In this document: positions 30,201-42,260 of the stretch, in pieces
How positions within the stretch are numbered: position 1 is the first letter of the stretch
How the letters are laid out: each line of letters begins with the position of its first letter
Assembly: GCA_964006375.1 (NCBI GenBank)
Contig: OZ023262.1
Span: 49,517,460 to 49,581,459, forward strand
Length of the DNA stretch: 64,000 nucleotides
Reading direction: 5' to 3'
Origin: Tillus elongatus
Taxonomy: Eukaryota > Arthropoda > Insecta > Coleoptera > Cleridae
Notes under the pieces: generated by a model
Seen by the model: the letters and a program-made list of their open reading frames with translations, nothing else
Databases searched by the model: none
What the model was told of the DNA's origin: nothing
Made by a program: the position numbers and the translations under genes

Positions 30201-33200
30201 CATACTACAGACTTGGAGACTACTTCTCTGGCTTCACTGTTGGGTTTTGTTTCTGTAGGTTTTTTTTTAATTTTTATTTTAACAACACACCACGAGGGCT
30301 TACAGCCTAAATACTATCGTACCGTGGGGGTCGACAAGGAGGAAAGAGGCAACTTGTTAATTCTGGACTTGAAGGTTTGGAGGTTCGGGGGAGAAGGAAA
30401 AACATGTGCCGGCAAGGAATTCCACAACTTGGAAGTCCTCGGGACAAAAGAGCGGGCATAACAAGATGTTCTATGTCTGGTGACCTGGACAGTAAAAGGG
30501 TGCATTCGCTCTGTTCCCCTGGACTATCTGTTGGGGGCAGCAGGTGGAGGAACTATGAAAGAAAGCTCCTCTGAGCAGTGCCCGTGCAGATATCTATAAA
30601 AGAGAGAGAGGTCACCAACGGCACGTCGGTGGACAAGGGATGGCAGCCTTTGGGTGAGGGTAGGGTCACCGATGAGACGTATATCTCTTTTCTGAATGAA
30701 GTCCAGGATACCGAGTGTAGAAGCGGCAGCGGCACCCCAGATGTGGGAACAGTATTCGAGGTTTGGTGTTATTTGTGAAATATATAAGGTATAGAGGTTA
30801 GCTGGTGAAAAGTATTTGGGAGCCCGGAAGAGGAAACCTAATTTCTTAGCAGCCGCTTCTGCAATTGATGTGACATGTTGGTGCCAATTGAGATTTCGAT
30901 CCACAGAAATGCCAACAATTGAAAAGGACTCATTACTTTGAATAACTTGGTTGCTTATTGTGATGGGTCTAGGGCTGGTGTATCTCTTATGAGAAAGAAA
31001 GCAAGACTGATTTGGTGGGGTTGAATTGTACATGATTTCTACTTCCCCAGTCTAATATTTTTTGGAGATCCATGGAGATAGAACCCTCCATGAGTCTGCG
31101 ATCCTCATCTAATTGGGCTAAAGAGACAGGCTTAGAATATTGTATATTTGAGTGGAGGGTGCTGTTGTCCGTGTAACTGTAAACTGGGTTGGATGTGCTA
31201 GAGAGGTCATTGATGTGGAGAAGAAACAAAGTACAGGCTGAACCTTGAGGAACTCCTGCATTAATTGGATACAGTTTAGAGGAATGGCCATCCACGACAA
31301 CAGAAATGCTCCAGTTGGGGGAAATTTGCTGTCCGCGTACAGAGGTTTGGTGTTAGGCCATAGGCCGGTAGTTTATCAAGCAGCGCTGCGTGCCAGAACT
31401 GGTCGAATGCTTTGGATATGTCTAGAGCGACAATCTGGGATTCACCGTGTAGTTCCATAGACTTGTTCCAAGAATGGGTGACAAAGCAAAGGAGGTCGGC
31501 AGTTGATCTGCCCTGACAGAATCCATACTGCCTGTCAAGAAATTTTAATAATTCAGTGTTTATATACTTTCCCATCACTTTATAGACGACTGAAAGGAGA
31601 GAAATAGGCCTGTAGTTGCTAGGAAGCGCTTTGGATCCTTTCTTGGGGGCGGGTTGTACTCGAGCAGTTTTCCAGTTACTAGGGAATATGCCTCTATTGC
31701 AAGATGTCTGAAACAGACCAGTCAGGACAGGAGCAAGTTCTGGTGCGCATTTTTTGAGAACAATTGCTGGGATCTCGTCAAGGCCAGAGGCTTTCCTGGT
31801 ATTAAGAGAAGGGAGCATCTTTCGTACCTTTTTAGTTTTGAAAGTGATATCCGTCATTTTATGCGCAACATTGGGGACTCTTGGTAATTGAACATTTGGA
31901 GGTGTGTTGAGAGTAGAATTGCCGGCGAACAACGAGGCAAAAAGTTCAGCCTTGCCCAGGGCGGTAGAAACAATTTCATCCCTGAGACAAGAGGTGGGAA
32001 CGTGCTCTTGCAGAAATTATTCCCAATAGATTTAGCAAGAGTCCAGAAGGGTTTGCTGCCGCTGGAGCTTAAGAGGACTTTGTTTTTGATGTGGTTATTA
32101 AAAGAGTTTTTTGCCTCAGAAAGAATGCGGACATAGCAGTTTCTTGCGTCGTTAAATGCTTGACGGTTTTCTTGACTGGGATTGTGTAGAAGCTTTTTGT
32201 GAGCTTTGACCTTTTCAAGTCTGGCCTTGTCACAGGATTAAGAGAACCAGGGCTTTTGAGTGGCTGCAGAGGTTTTCTGTGTACGTGGAATAAATAATTC
32301 CATGCCAGCTTGGATAATTTCGGTGACGTTTTGTGAGATATCAGAGGGGCAGACAGACGCCCATGGAAAGGAGGAAAAGTAATCTCGCATTTCGTCCCAG
32401 TTCGCGGAGTTGTAATGCCAAACGATACGTGGGAGTGATGACTGTGTGGCCTCTGGTTGCATTGCACAGGAAGCAGTGACCATGCTGTGGTCTGAGCGAC
32501 CCAGGGGGGCGGTGACTGATATCTTATAGCAGTCAGGATTTGTAGTAAGAAGGAGATCGAAGGGATTTGAGCTGTGTGTTGGGATGTGAGGAAAGTAAGT
32601 AGGTTGCTGAACCATATTGGCTAAAGAATTGCTGACTGCAAAGGCCTCCGCTGCTCTTACTTGTGGATCGGTTTTTGAAGATCCTAGCCATTTATTATTA
32701 TGCACATTGAAGTCACCAAGGATAGTGACCTCGGAGGAAGGATATTCAGAAATGAGATGGTCGGTTTTTTCAGAAAGGAAGTCATAGAGCTGGACAAAGT
32801 TGTTGTCAGAAGGTGACCTGTAAATGCAACAGCTGAATTTAGTTGCAGCCCTGAGAAAGTTTTATCCATAGTATGTCTTTTCTTCCAGCTTCTAAATTTG
32901 GGAGTCTGGTGCAGTGTAGATTGCTACAGACGTACGCACACACACCTCCATGCAATCTAAAGGAAGTAAGGAGCTCATACCCCGGGAAATTAAGGTGATT
33001 AGTGGCTGTTTTGGCACTGATTTAAGTTTCGGTGAGGAAGAGGAGTTGGGGCCTAATTAGCCTGGAGGAAATGGTGGACGAAGTTCAGGTTAGAATTTAG
33101 GCCACATATATTCGAGAAGGATATGTTAAATCTTGATGCTGGTGCCCCCTGTACACCCCTCTCCCGGAGACCCGAATGGAGGGGTATTTTACCTCCGGAA

Positions 33201-33518
33201 TCTTTTGTGCAAGGAGGAGCCATCATCATTTTTGCTTATAAGGGAAACCGACTCATACACCAAAACCGGATACGTCCATTGGGACTTCACGGGCCCCTTG
33301 ATGTAAGGGGTCATACCTCCTCGAGCGTGAAAAAAAGAAGGATGTAGCCAGTGTGTACGTTAACTGGAGCAAGCAGCCCTTCTGAACATCCTAGAACATT
33401 TAGAATTCAGAAGGGCTGCTTGCTCCAGTTAGCTTACGTGTTGGCTATGTCCTTCACCTACAGAAACGAAACCCAACAGTGAAGCCAGAGAAGTAGTCTC
33501 CAAGTCTGTATGTAGTAT
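30201..33518. repeat. Hairpin element split by LINE copy C
   Basis: 30201-30260 is the reverse complement of about 33456-33518, and 33337-33386 is the reverse complement of 33406-33455, with a 19-bp loop. Removing 30261-33336 restores one continuous inverted repeat with arms of about 110 bp. Confidence 0.8.
30261..33336 (-). mobile_element. APE-type LINE copy C
   Basis: Minus-strand copy running from an A-rich tail (T-run at 30261) to a 5' UTR near 33336. RT pieces lie at 31932-31276 (RKASGLDEIPAIVLKKCAPE, NYRPISLLSVVYKV), 31295-30987 (YTDNSTLHSN in place of YADD) and 31033-30524 (C-terminus). Endonuclease pieces with DFNVHN-type sequence lie near 32700 and the connector at 32705-32069. Several frameshifts and a deletion after FLEKHS make it inactive. 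Confidence 0.92.
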
Positions 33519-34009
33519 CTCAATTATTATTGAAGATAGAGACAAACGGTTTTTGCAATACTGTGCTCGATTTTTATAAAACGAAAAATGGCTGTGACAG
33601 AAAAGTCGCCGCCTTCTTAGTTTCGTATATACAGGGCTCCTTTGAAATGTTTGCTATTTGGGACCATACTTGTATTTTCTTTATTCAACAAGATACCGAA
33701 AAGGTGAAAACGGATTCTGATAGAACTTTTGCCGTAGAATAAAGTGGTATATTCAGATATTTTCAACAACAAAAATTAATTTTCCAGAAAAATGTCAGTT
33801 CTGTTTTTTAAATGAGACATGCTATATATTATGAGCTATTTTAATAATTCTAATTAAGGCGATTCCAACGATATGAGTTTTGACCAGGGTTCTCACTCAT
33901 CTGGAAAAGTCAGGAAATTTGTATAAGAAAAAATTCTGTCAGGGAAAACTTGTGAAAATTGACAGTCAGGGAAGTTTTGTTCCGGTCAGGAAAAAATTGT
34001 TTCTTTCCT
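33519..34009. other. No gene seen
   Basis: Contains TCTCACTCATCTGGAAAAGT and repeated GTCAGGGAA blocks (33895-33995), which look like a transposon end of unknown class. Confidence 0.35.
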
Positions 34010-35555
34010 TTTTATGATAAATAATTAAAACAATGGAGAGATAAAATGTTCCTGCAAAACATAGCAACACGAGGCACATTGAAATTAAGTAGTTGCTGAA
34101 GCAAGTTTGGGCAGTCAAACACAGAGTTAAGCAATTTGTATAAAAATATAATGATACAGCACTGCTTGCGTATTTCCAGGCTGCAGCAAAAGAGTAAACT
34201 TTCCTGAGGAAAACCAATAGAAGTATATTGATCATCCTCTCGGAAGCTAAGAAATTTAGACATTTCCTTTATACTGATTCTAGATTTGCCACATGTAACT
34301 CATAAGTGGGAGCCCACACAACTGAGACATAATCATGTCGGGACCTAACCAGACAACGAAGGAGCAGAGAGAGGGTGTCAGTCAGTGAGAAATTTTTGTT
34401 GTTTCTTATCAGACACCCAAGAGTTTTGTAAGCAGAACTGACAGTCTGTTCATAGTGTGGTTTAAAACATACAGTACCATCAAAAACAATTCCAAGGTCT
34501 CTAACTTTCCTGGGGCGACTAAGTGAAAGCCCCCTTATATTGTAACTGAAAGTAATTGGGTGCTATTTCGAGTAAAGGACATCACACAACACTTAGAAAC
34601 ATTAATAAAAAGACCACTCCAATAACACCGTTCATAAAGGATCTTAAGGCACTTCTGGAGCTGCAAACAGTCTCCAACACTCGAAATACTTGCAAAAATC
34701 TTAATATCATCTGCATACTTTAAAACGGACACATATAAAACATGTTTAACTTGGTCGATAATAATATATTAAACAGTAGTGGACCGAGTATGGAACCCTG
34801 CGGCACTCCCGAAGTTATGTTATAGGTGTTAGAATTGAAGCCCTCAGAGAATCTGATAGCCCTCATCCTCTCAATTAGAACAGAATGATTTAGCCAACCA
34901 AAGACCTCAGATCAGTATATCAACCTGTGAGAGGTCGAGAGTAGATGCGATGAACTTACACAGTTCATCAACTAAATTAGTGGAATGAAACCATCCTGAG
35001 AAATGGAGAGTCTGTTTTTGATGTGGAACAATATTTGCTGAAAAAGGCAGGCCTCGAAAATCTTACAGAATACACATAGTATGGCTATTGGTCGATAGTT
35101 TAATGGATCACCATTATCCCCCGCCTTGAAGACAGGGAAAACTCGTGACGGCTTCCAAATCACAGGGAATGTTCCAGATCTAAAAAAAATTCTGAAGTGG
35201 AGTCAAAGAAGCATATAAGCTAACGCATACAAAGAAGCCAGGAACTAGATCAGGTCCACAGGACATGTTAGCCTTAATTCTCTTAGCAGCTGTAATGATT
35301 TCATATTCTGTAAAATCATCAACAAAAAACAATGTGATGTCACTTGAAGCCAGGCTGGCGGCTGTAGGTGAAGAGATGGAGGTGGAACCAGAACATTTTT
35401 TCAAAAATAAAGTGGGAGGGGACGTTGAATGTAGATTCTTTCAATTGCAATTATTCTGGTTTATTTCGATGGTACTTGATGAGAGTTTGGACTCGCTGAA
35501 AAAACTTTTCTTGGTCTACCATTTGTGCTCATGCCAGGTTTCCTCTGTATCTTAG

Positions 35556-35560
<5 letters not shown>
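34010..35560 (-). pseudogene. Jockey-like LINE reverse transcriptase fossil
   Basis: Minus-strand blocks in order: ANMSCGPDLVPG (about 35270), WKPSRVFPVFKAGDNGDPLN then YRPIAIL (35163-35080), SISQDGF (about 34985), TSGVPQGSILGPL (about 34810-34770), LKYADDIKIFASI (34725-34690), VRDLGIVFDGTVCFKPHYEQ (about 34500-34440) and the C-terminal region to 34010. Many stops. Different family from copies A-D. Confidence 0.82.
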
Positions 35561-35599
<39 letters not shown>

Positions 35600-35600
35600 T
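35561..35600. repeat. (CA)n(GA)n microsatellite
   Basis: About 13 CA units followed by about 7 GA units. 35601-35900 shows nothing recognisable. Confidence 0.95.
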
Positions 35601-35924
35601 TGTTTGAATAGTTATGTTGTTGCTGTTTTTCTGAAGGAAACCAAATGAAACGAAACAAAAAACTGGTCTGGTGCAACAGAATTTCGAAAACATCAAACAT
35701 ACTGTGAGGATGACAAAATGCATAAGCAATTTGTCAAATCATTAGATTGTCATTCACATTGTTGTTGGTGTGGCTAGTTATTACCATAAGATGATTTCCA
35801 CGAATGAATGCATTTGGCATGTTAGGTGTGTACTTTGAATGCATGCAAAATGCAACTGTTGCTGCTAGGGTGTAATGCGGTGAAGTATCCATGAAGACGT
35901 TGTTTTTCCAAAGAAGTTTTCCTC

Positions 35925-36350
35925 CGACTGGCGTATCGGTTACGGACCCGCACAGGTTTCAGCGATGAAACTGTCATCAATGTGTTGGCCTATGTCGAAT
36001 CCAATCCACATCTGAGTACCCGTAGTATGTCGGGACTTAGGAGTAACTCGAACCACTGGTCGAGATATTCTGTAAGGCCATGGGTAAGTTATGGGTTAAA
36101 GTAATACACATCAATTAGTTGTCATTACAAAGTCAACTGGGAACGAAAATTCAGTGGGTGTGTAATAACGATGAGAGTAATCCTAATAATAATGATTAAT
36201 TTTTAGGTTGCATCCATACCACATCGTTCTGCTCCAAAGTTTAGAAGCTGACGATTTCAATAAATGGTTGAACTTTTGTAACTGGTTATTGCACATGCTG
36301 CAAGATTTCTGAGTATTTTCCAGGACTTTGTGGTCAGATCAAGTCACGTT
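35925..36350 (+). pseudogene. mariner-type transposase, N-terminal part
   Basis: FSDETVINVLAYVESNPHLS (about 35960-36020) is the helix-turn-helix start; after a degenerate stretch, LHPYHIVLLQSLEADDFNKW and LNFCNWLLHMLQ (36212-36310) match the linker before the catalytic core. Interrupted at 36365 by a LINE; the rest resumes at 37369. Confidence 0.7.
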
Positions 36351-36364
36351 TCATTGAATGAAGT

Positions 36365-37354
36365 AGTAGTAGTATATATTTTGCCATCAAAAACTTACAT
36401 GGTTAGTCAAATTAAGTAAAATAAGTCATGTATAAATAAAAACAAATTACACAATAAAATGAAGACACCTTAACTCTATGGCAAAATACAAACCACAACA
36501 TATAACAGACACAGCAATCAACAAATAATTATGCACATATTAAATAAGAATGGCTGGAATGATACAAACTGCAATAATTCAAGCACTAAATAGGCGTCAT
36601 AAGCCCTTAAGGAAAGAACATTCAAGGTACTCTCGCACTGATTAAAATGTGTCACTAAGCAATAGAAATTTGACACCAGCATTCAAACTTCTCCTGTCTC
36701 TTGAAGCATTCAGATGTTGTGGAAGTTTGTTTAAAAAGTTTTATGCCATTGTAGTTGATCTCACTTTTTGATGCTTCAGTCCTATGAAGTGGTATTGATA
36801 ACTCACCTCCATGTCGAGTTGTGTAACTGTGGTATTGATTGTTCCTTATTAAACCCTCTTTATTGTCCCATATGTGGAACACACAAGTGAGTATATATAC
36901 ACTAACAACTGTAAGTATTTTATGTTCTTTGAAGAGTGGACGACAGCTCACTATAGGACCCACATCACTTAGTACTCGTACAATTTTCTTCTGTTCTAAT
37001 AAAGTCCGATGCTGTTCGGGTGATGAGCTCCAAGCCAGAATCCCGTAGGTTGCCACAGAGTGAAAGTTGGCAAAATAAGCCAACCTAGCCGTAAGCTACG
37101 TAAAACACTTCATGAGCTTCTTTACACCATATACTATACTCGATAAGCGAGCACAGAGGCCATCAATATGAGAGTACCAATTCAATGAAGTATCCATAAC
37201 AACCCCAAGAAAGTTTACAGACTCTTCCTGACCATCATTTCTAGCTTTGAATTTCATTACTTTAGTTTTTCCTTCATTTAGCCTTACTATGTTGCCACTG
37301 AACCAGTTTTTTGCTTATCTCAAGCTATTTTCAGTAAGCTTCTGCACTTCTCGC
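36365..37354 (-). mobile_element. 5'-truncated Jockey-like LINE with 14-bp target duplication
   Basis: Flanked by TCATTGAATGAAGT at 36351-36364 and 37355-37368. Minus-strand coding: FKARNDGQEESVNFLGVVMD, then YFANFHSVATYGILAW (37079-37030), FKEHKILTVVSVYILT and LHRTEASKSEINYNGIKLF, the RT C-terminus. The 3' tail on the minus strand is a short TAC-type repeat (AGTAGTAGTA on +). Confidence 0.88.
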
Positions 37355-37368
37355 TCATTGAATGAAGT

Positions 37369-37870
37369 GCAACTTCAGGGCTGTTGGTCTCTTAACGTTT
37401 CGTATCGTTTTGTCCGTGAACATATAATTTTACTCTACATTTTCAACTCAACATTGAACCGGCAGCGATATCTCGCTCTTCAGAGGAATGAATTGCCACT
37501 GTTGTTGAAACACGTACTTCCAACGACTTGTAATATGATTTTCCAACACGATGGCTGTACAACACATTATTTTTCAAATGTGAGACATTTCTTAGATAAG
37601 CCGTTTCCTGACAGATGGATAGGAAGACGAAGTTTGTTCATTTGCCTGCTTTGAGTTGTTTAGGTTTCCATTTATGGGGACGACTGAAAGGTATTGTATA
37701 CCGCAATCGATCTACTACAAGGGACAGTATGATACTCAGCTTGAAAAATGCTGTTACAAATATTTCACTGGTAAGAGACTGAAACTGTCGTTTTATCGAT
37801 TCATTCCAGACTGTAGTCTTGTATTGAGAATGATGAACGACAGTTTGAACATGAGAGAAGCCACTCAATT
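37369..37870 (+). pseudogene. mariner-type transposase, C-terminal part
   Basis: Continues the transposase split at 36351. RYLALQRNELPLLLKHVLP then FQHDGCTTHYFSNVRHFLDK and FPDRWIGRRS (37545-37640) hold the second catalytic D in QHDG. The following catalytic region is frameshifted (CLGFHLWGRLKGIVYRN near 37660-37710). Confidence 0.75.
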
Positions 37871-37949
37871 AGATTAGATTGATTATATTAGACTTCTTTA
37901 CCAAGCCTAATGGGCATTTCAGTGCCATAAAACCCAGCCTCTTTTATTT

Positions 37950-38290
37950 GCTATGAGACATATATATCCGGCATATCTTGAAATAATAAAAGAAAAGATA
38001 ACACAATATTTATATATCAGTATATTTATAACATCATTTTCAGCTTCATCTTCAATATCGCTTTCATTATCACTAAAGACTTCATTTCCTCCGCAAATAA
38101 TTTCACGAACAACTCTGCCCTCACTATTTGCCTCAGGGTTTTCCGAACTGGATTGGTACTCACTGTCACTAGCAACGAAAGGCTCTTTGTCTGAATCTAA
38201 ACATGCGAGAATATTCTCATATTCTTCTCTTGTGAGACCACATATATTATCACTTTCCCTGCTTTCTCTTTTTCTCTAAGGTCCTGTATT
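37950..38290 (-). pseudogene. Acidic ORF fragment, perhaps piggyBac N-terminus
   Basis: Minus-strand translation is Asp/Glu/Ser-rich (LTREEYENILACLDSDKEPF, ASDSEYQSSSENPEANS, FSDNESDIEDEAE). Such acidic leaders are common at the start of piggyBac-type transposases, but no catalytic region is attached, so the class is a guess. Confidence 0.3.
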
Positions 38291-38299
38291 CGACCGAAG

Positions 38300-38790
38300 T
38301 CGCCGATTAGCGCGACACAACAACAGATCGAATCTGTTGTTGCTGTAGCTAAGACTCTTCATTATCACCCATCTCAATACAAATACTACGTGTTTGATAC
38401 TGACAGTTTTGAGTTTGTCTACTTTGTTTCTATAGTATTATTTAATTTGAGTAATTTTGTGATTGGAGGGCAAGAGGGAATAATGACTATTAATCCTTCG
38501 ACATTATTCCCTTAGGGAATAATATATATTATACTGCAAAAACCACAAGTATAATATTTACATTATATATTAGTCTTAGATAAATATCTTTAACTTTATT
38601 AATAAATTCAAGTGAATTTGATACTGAAAAACTTTTTTTGGCGGGCAAGACTAAACTCATTGTCAACCGATTCACTAAATTGTATGTCGGGGAATCTATA
38701 GCTGAAACAATAGGTCTCATCGATTATTCAGGTTTATGGATTTTTAGGAGAAAAAACAGTTCCTCAGAAAATTCTTTAGAAGGAAAGAAA
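38300..38790. other. No gene seen
   Basis: Contains a small hairpin (CAACAACAGAT...TCTGTTGTTG, about 38318-38345) and inverted GGGAATAAT blocks at 38476-38522. Confidence 0.4.
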
Positions 38791-38795
38791 AAATC

Positions 38796-41206
38796 TTTGG
38801 ACGCAGCAAGTGCGTTATAGTAACGAATTTTCTTTAAAATATTTTTACTAGCAAATGTCTTTCTTTGATGAAAGCAGGCATCAAACTTGGTTGTCTATAT
38901 AGTAGAAACAATGTACCACATTTCATCTAAATAAATTTATTGATGAAAATATATAAACATTTTTCACAAGTCTGGATGCAGAAAATGTATTATGGAAGTG
39001 AATTTCCATAAAAATGTTTTTAATAGCAAATGCGAGCAGGCATCAATCTGATTACCGGCATAGCCTATGTAGTAGATACAAAAATTTTCCGAAAATAAAC
39101 TTAAATGTTGGTTTCCTAACCAACAAAGCTGACGTTAATAGCAAATTGAGTTATTGAAATTTGAAGGATATAATGAAAATTCGGTAAATTTGCAGATTAG
39201 CTCCCGAACGCTTTTCAAAAAATTGTTTTCAGAAACATTACTAGGACCCATCCTGGATGCACAAACCACAAGAAAAATTTCTTGTTCACACCCCCCAAGA
39301 AAATTATGGGACTGGGAGTGAATAGGGGTGCTGTGCGGGGCAGGCAGTGTTTAAGGGGGATATGGCTTCAAGATGTGAAAAAGACAGCTTTCAAGCCCGC
39401 TTTATTCGAATTTTCTGCTCATATTTCCTTTTAACTACACACCCCGCTCAGCACCCCCTACTCACTCCTGATCCCGTAACTTCCTTGGGGGGTGTGAACA
39501 AGAAATTTTTCTTGGTGTTTGTGGATCCAGGGGGGGGGGTCTAGGCAGGTTTCTGAAAACAGTCTTTTGAAAAGCGTTCGGGAGCTAAACTGCAAATTTA
39601 CCGAAAATCCGCTACAAAAACGCACTTACTGCGTCCAGATTTTTTTCTTACAAACGCATCATATTTCGACAAAGAATGCAAAAATGCATTAACGAATTTT
39701 TCCACGAAATTTAGCTAAAAAAAAAATTATGCACCCCTACTCACTCCTGGTCCCGTAACTTCCTTGGGGGTGTTAACAAGAAATTTTTCTTGGGGTTTGT
39801 GGATTCAGGGGGGCCCTAGGCAGGTTTCTGAAAACAGTTTTTTGAAAAGCGTTCGGGAGCTAAACTGCAAATTTACCGAAAATTCGTTACCAAAACGCAC
39901 TTACTGCGTCCAGTTTTTTTCTTACAAACGCATCATATTTCGATAAGAAATGCAAAAATGCATTAACGAATTTGTTCTACAAAAATTAGCTAAAAAAAAT
40001 TATACACCCCTACTCACTCCTGGTCCCGTAACTTCCTTGGGGAGTGTGAACAAGAAATTTTTCTTGGGGTTTGTGGATTCAGGGGGGCCAACACTGTTTT
40101 GAAAAGCGTTTGGCAGCTAAACTGCAAATTTACCGAAAATTCGCAACCAAAACGCACTTACTGCGTCTAGATCTTTTTCTTACAAACGCATCATATTTCG
40201 ATAAAAAATTCAAAAATGCATTAACGAATTTGTTCTACGAAAATTAGCTAAAAAAAATTATACACCCCACTCACTCCTGGTCCCGTAACTTCCTTGGGGA
40301 GTGTAAACAAGAAATTTTTTGGGGGAATAGGGGTGCTGTGCAGGGTAGGCAGGGTTTAAGGGGGATATGGCTTCAAGATGTGAAAAAGACAACTTTCAAG
40401 CCCGTTTTATTCGCATTTTCTGCTCATATTTCCTTTTTATTAACCACCCCGCCCAACACCCCTATTCATTCCTGGTCCCGTAACTTCCTTGAGGAGTGTG
40501 AACAAGAAATTTTTCTTGGGGTTTATGGATCCAGGGGGGGGGGGTCCAGGCAGGTTTCTGAAAATAGTTTTTTGAAAAGCGTTCGGGAGCTAATCTGCAA
40601 AACGCACTTACTGCGTCCAGATTTGTTTCTTATAAACGCATCATATTTCAATAAAAAATGCAAAAATGCATTAACAAATTTGTTCTAAGAAAATTAGCTA
40701 AAAAAATTATAGACTTATAGATTATATATAACTAAACTGACAGCCAAAGCTTCAGAGAAAGGGTCTATTTGAAATGGATATTCTGTAAATATTTTTGTAA
40801 AATGAAGGGCAATGACGGTTGAATTTGAAACTTAAGGGTTTGCAGAACACTCTTCTTGCAATCTATTTTTTTTACAATCGGTATTTGTTTCACATTCTTT
40901 GCCTAAACATTGCCAATTTGGACGTTTAAAATTGCTTTAACTGCCCATAACTTCTCTGTATTTAAAGCTAGGGACCTAAATTTTGGTACAGAATTCACTC
41001 TTTATAATACAAACACGCGTACCAAATTTGGTTGCCCTTACTTTGTTATTTCCGGAGATATGAATTTTTTTATAAAGGAAACACAAAATTTTCCGGGAAA
41101 ACCTGGTCCGATTTTCCTGGCTAACGAACTTATCCAAGCCACTTGCAAAAGGAAGGTACTCTGCAAATTTGATCAAGATCGGTCCATTATTTTTTGAGTT
41201 ATCGGT

Positions 41207-41300
<94 letters not shown>
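38796..41300 (+). repeat. Composite (AT)n repeat, inverted counterpart of 9.2-13.1 kb
   Basis: Hairpin termini at 38796 and 38970; interior matching 11480-11620; four to five tandem units of the 276-bp type (39600-40700); the module with TTGCAGAACACTCTTCTTGC (about 40837-40860); then TTTTTTGAGTTATCGGTCGG and (AT)n at 41211-41300. Uninterrupted, unlike the copy at 9.2-13.1 kb. Confidence 0.82.
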
Positions 41301-41303
<3 letters not shown>

Positions 41304-41475
41304 ACAGATCTCCCCATAAGCGAATTTTTTTTTTAATTCGCTAATACAACAAAAATGACAGATGTCTTTAAAATATCGTGATTTATGTCAATATTGAACA
41401 ATAACAGCAATTAAGCAGGTTCTATCTAACGAACATATCGATATACATCAACCTCTATTTTAAATATAGTTAAGA

Positions 41476-41814
41476 TTTTTTGTTGGTATCGTTTCTTTAA
41501 GGTCGGTCTATTGCCGCGACCATGGACAATCACAGACGATAGGGAGCAGTTTCACCTAACTTTCCTGAAAATGTTGCTGAACCCCCTGCTGCCTTTTTGT
41601 AAGGAGGGTAGGGATCTTTAACGTGCCCAACATCGCATGGACACGGGACCGACGGCTTTACGCCCCATCCGAAGGGAGGAACGTGCAGACACTCAACTTG
41701 CTCAAATACAATGCCACAACCTCGATTGATATTAATTTTACTACTGGAAAAGTGAAAGTCGAACCCTGCGATTGAACATAGTACCCTTCGGTTCAGAGGC
41801 ACACATAGTTAAGA
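41476..41814 (-). mobile_element. tRNA-derived SINE, copy 1
   Basis: Flanked by ATAGTTAAGA at 41466-41475 and 41815-41824. Minus strand: GTGTGCCTCTGAACC, a B-box-like GTACTATGTTCAATC, a body with GGGCACGTTAAAGATCCCTA, then a 3' end CGGCAATAGACCGACCTTAAAG. The first part of the tRNA-like head is missing. Confidence 0.85.
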
Positions 41815-41824
41815 CATATTTTGT

Positions 41825-42115
41825 TCGAGATATTTAATTAGAAGAGTTTCCAAGTAAGGAGAATCAATTAAGTCTGTTCATTTAAAACAAGGTAGTTACT
41901 GACGTTTATGTGCCTTTTTACTTGCAAAGCTTTAAAAAAGTCAAGTTTACACTTGTCATTACAAAAATGTAGTGGCCCTATGCGGTTATTTTCTGTGGGT
42001 TTATGTTGAGTTTTAATAATATGTTTTGCAAATGTATTTTTACATGTGTATTTAATATGAGACAGTTTCACAAAGTGAGGACGACAATTAATGAAAGAAA
42101 GGAAAGAATAATGTA
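41825..42115. other. No gene seen
   Basis: Between the SINE and the predicted poly(A) signal of FANCL; includes probable 3' flank of that gene. Confidence 0.4.
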
Positions 42116-42121
42116 TTTATT
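42116..42121 (-). terminator. Probable poly(A) signal of FANCL
   Basis: AATAAA on the minus strand, 140 bp after the stop codon. Confidence 0.5.
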
Positions 42122-42260
42122 TGAATACATACAATGTTTCATATCTCATATAAACGTAAAAAAAGGATAAACTTAAACGATTTCATTACAAAAATTCTTA
42201 ACAAAAAAAAAAACAACAAATTAATAATTCTGTAACATAATATAAATACGCTTGAAAATA

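Noticed and set aside
33895..33995. Transposon end with repeated GTCAGGGAA blocks
   Set aside because: No partner end or duplication found, so no element was called.
37953..38279. A serine-rich protein on the + strand
   Set aside because: It is the shadow of the acidic reading on the opposite strand, which looks more like real protein.
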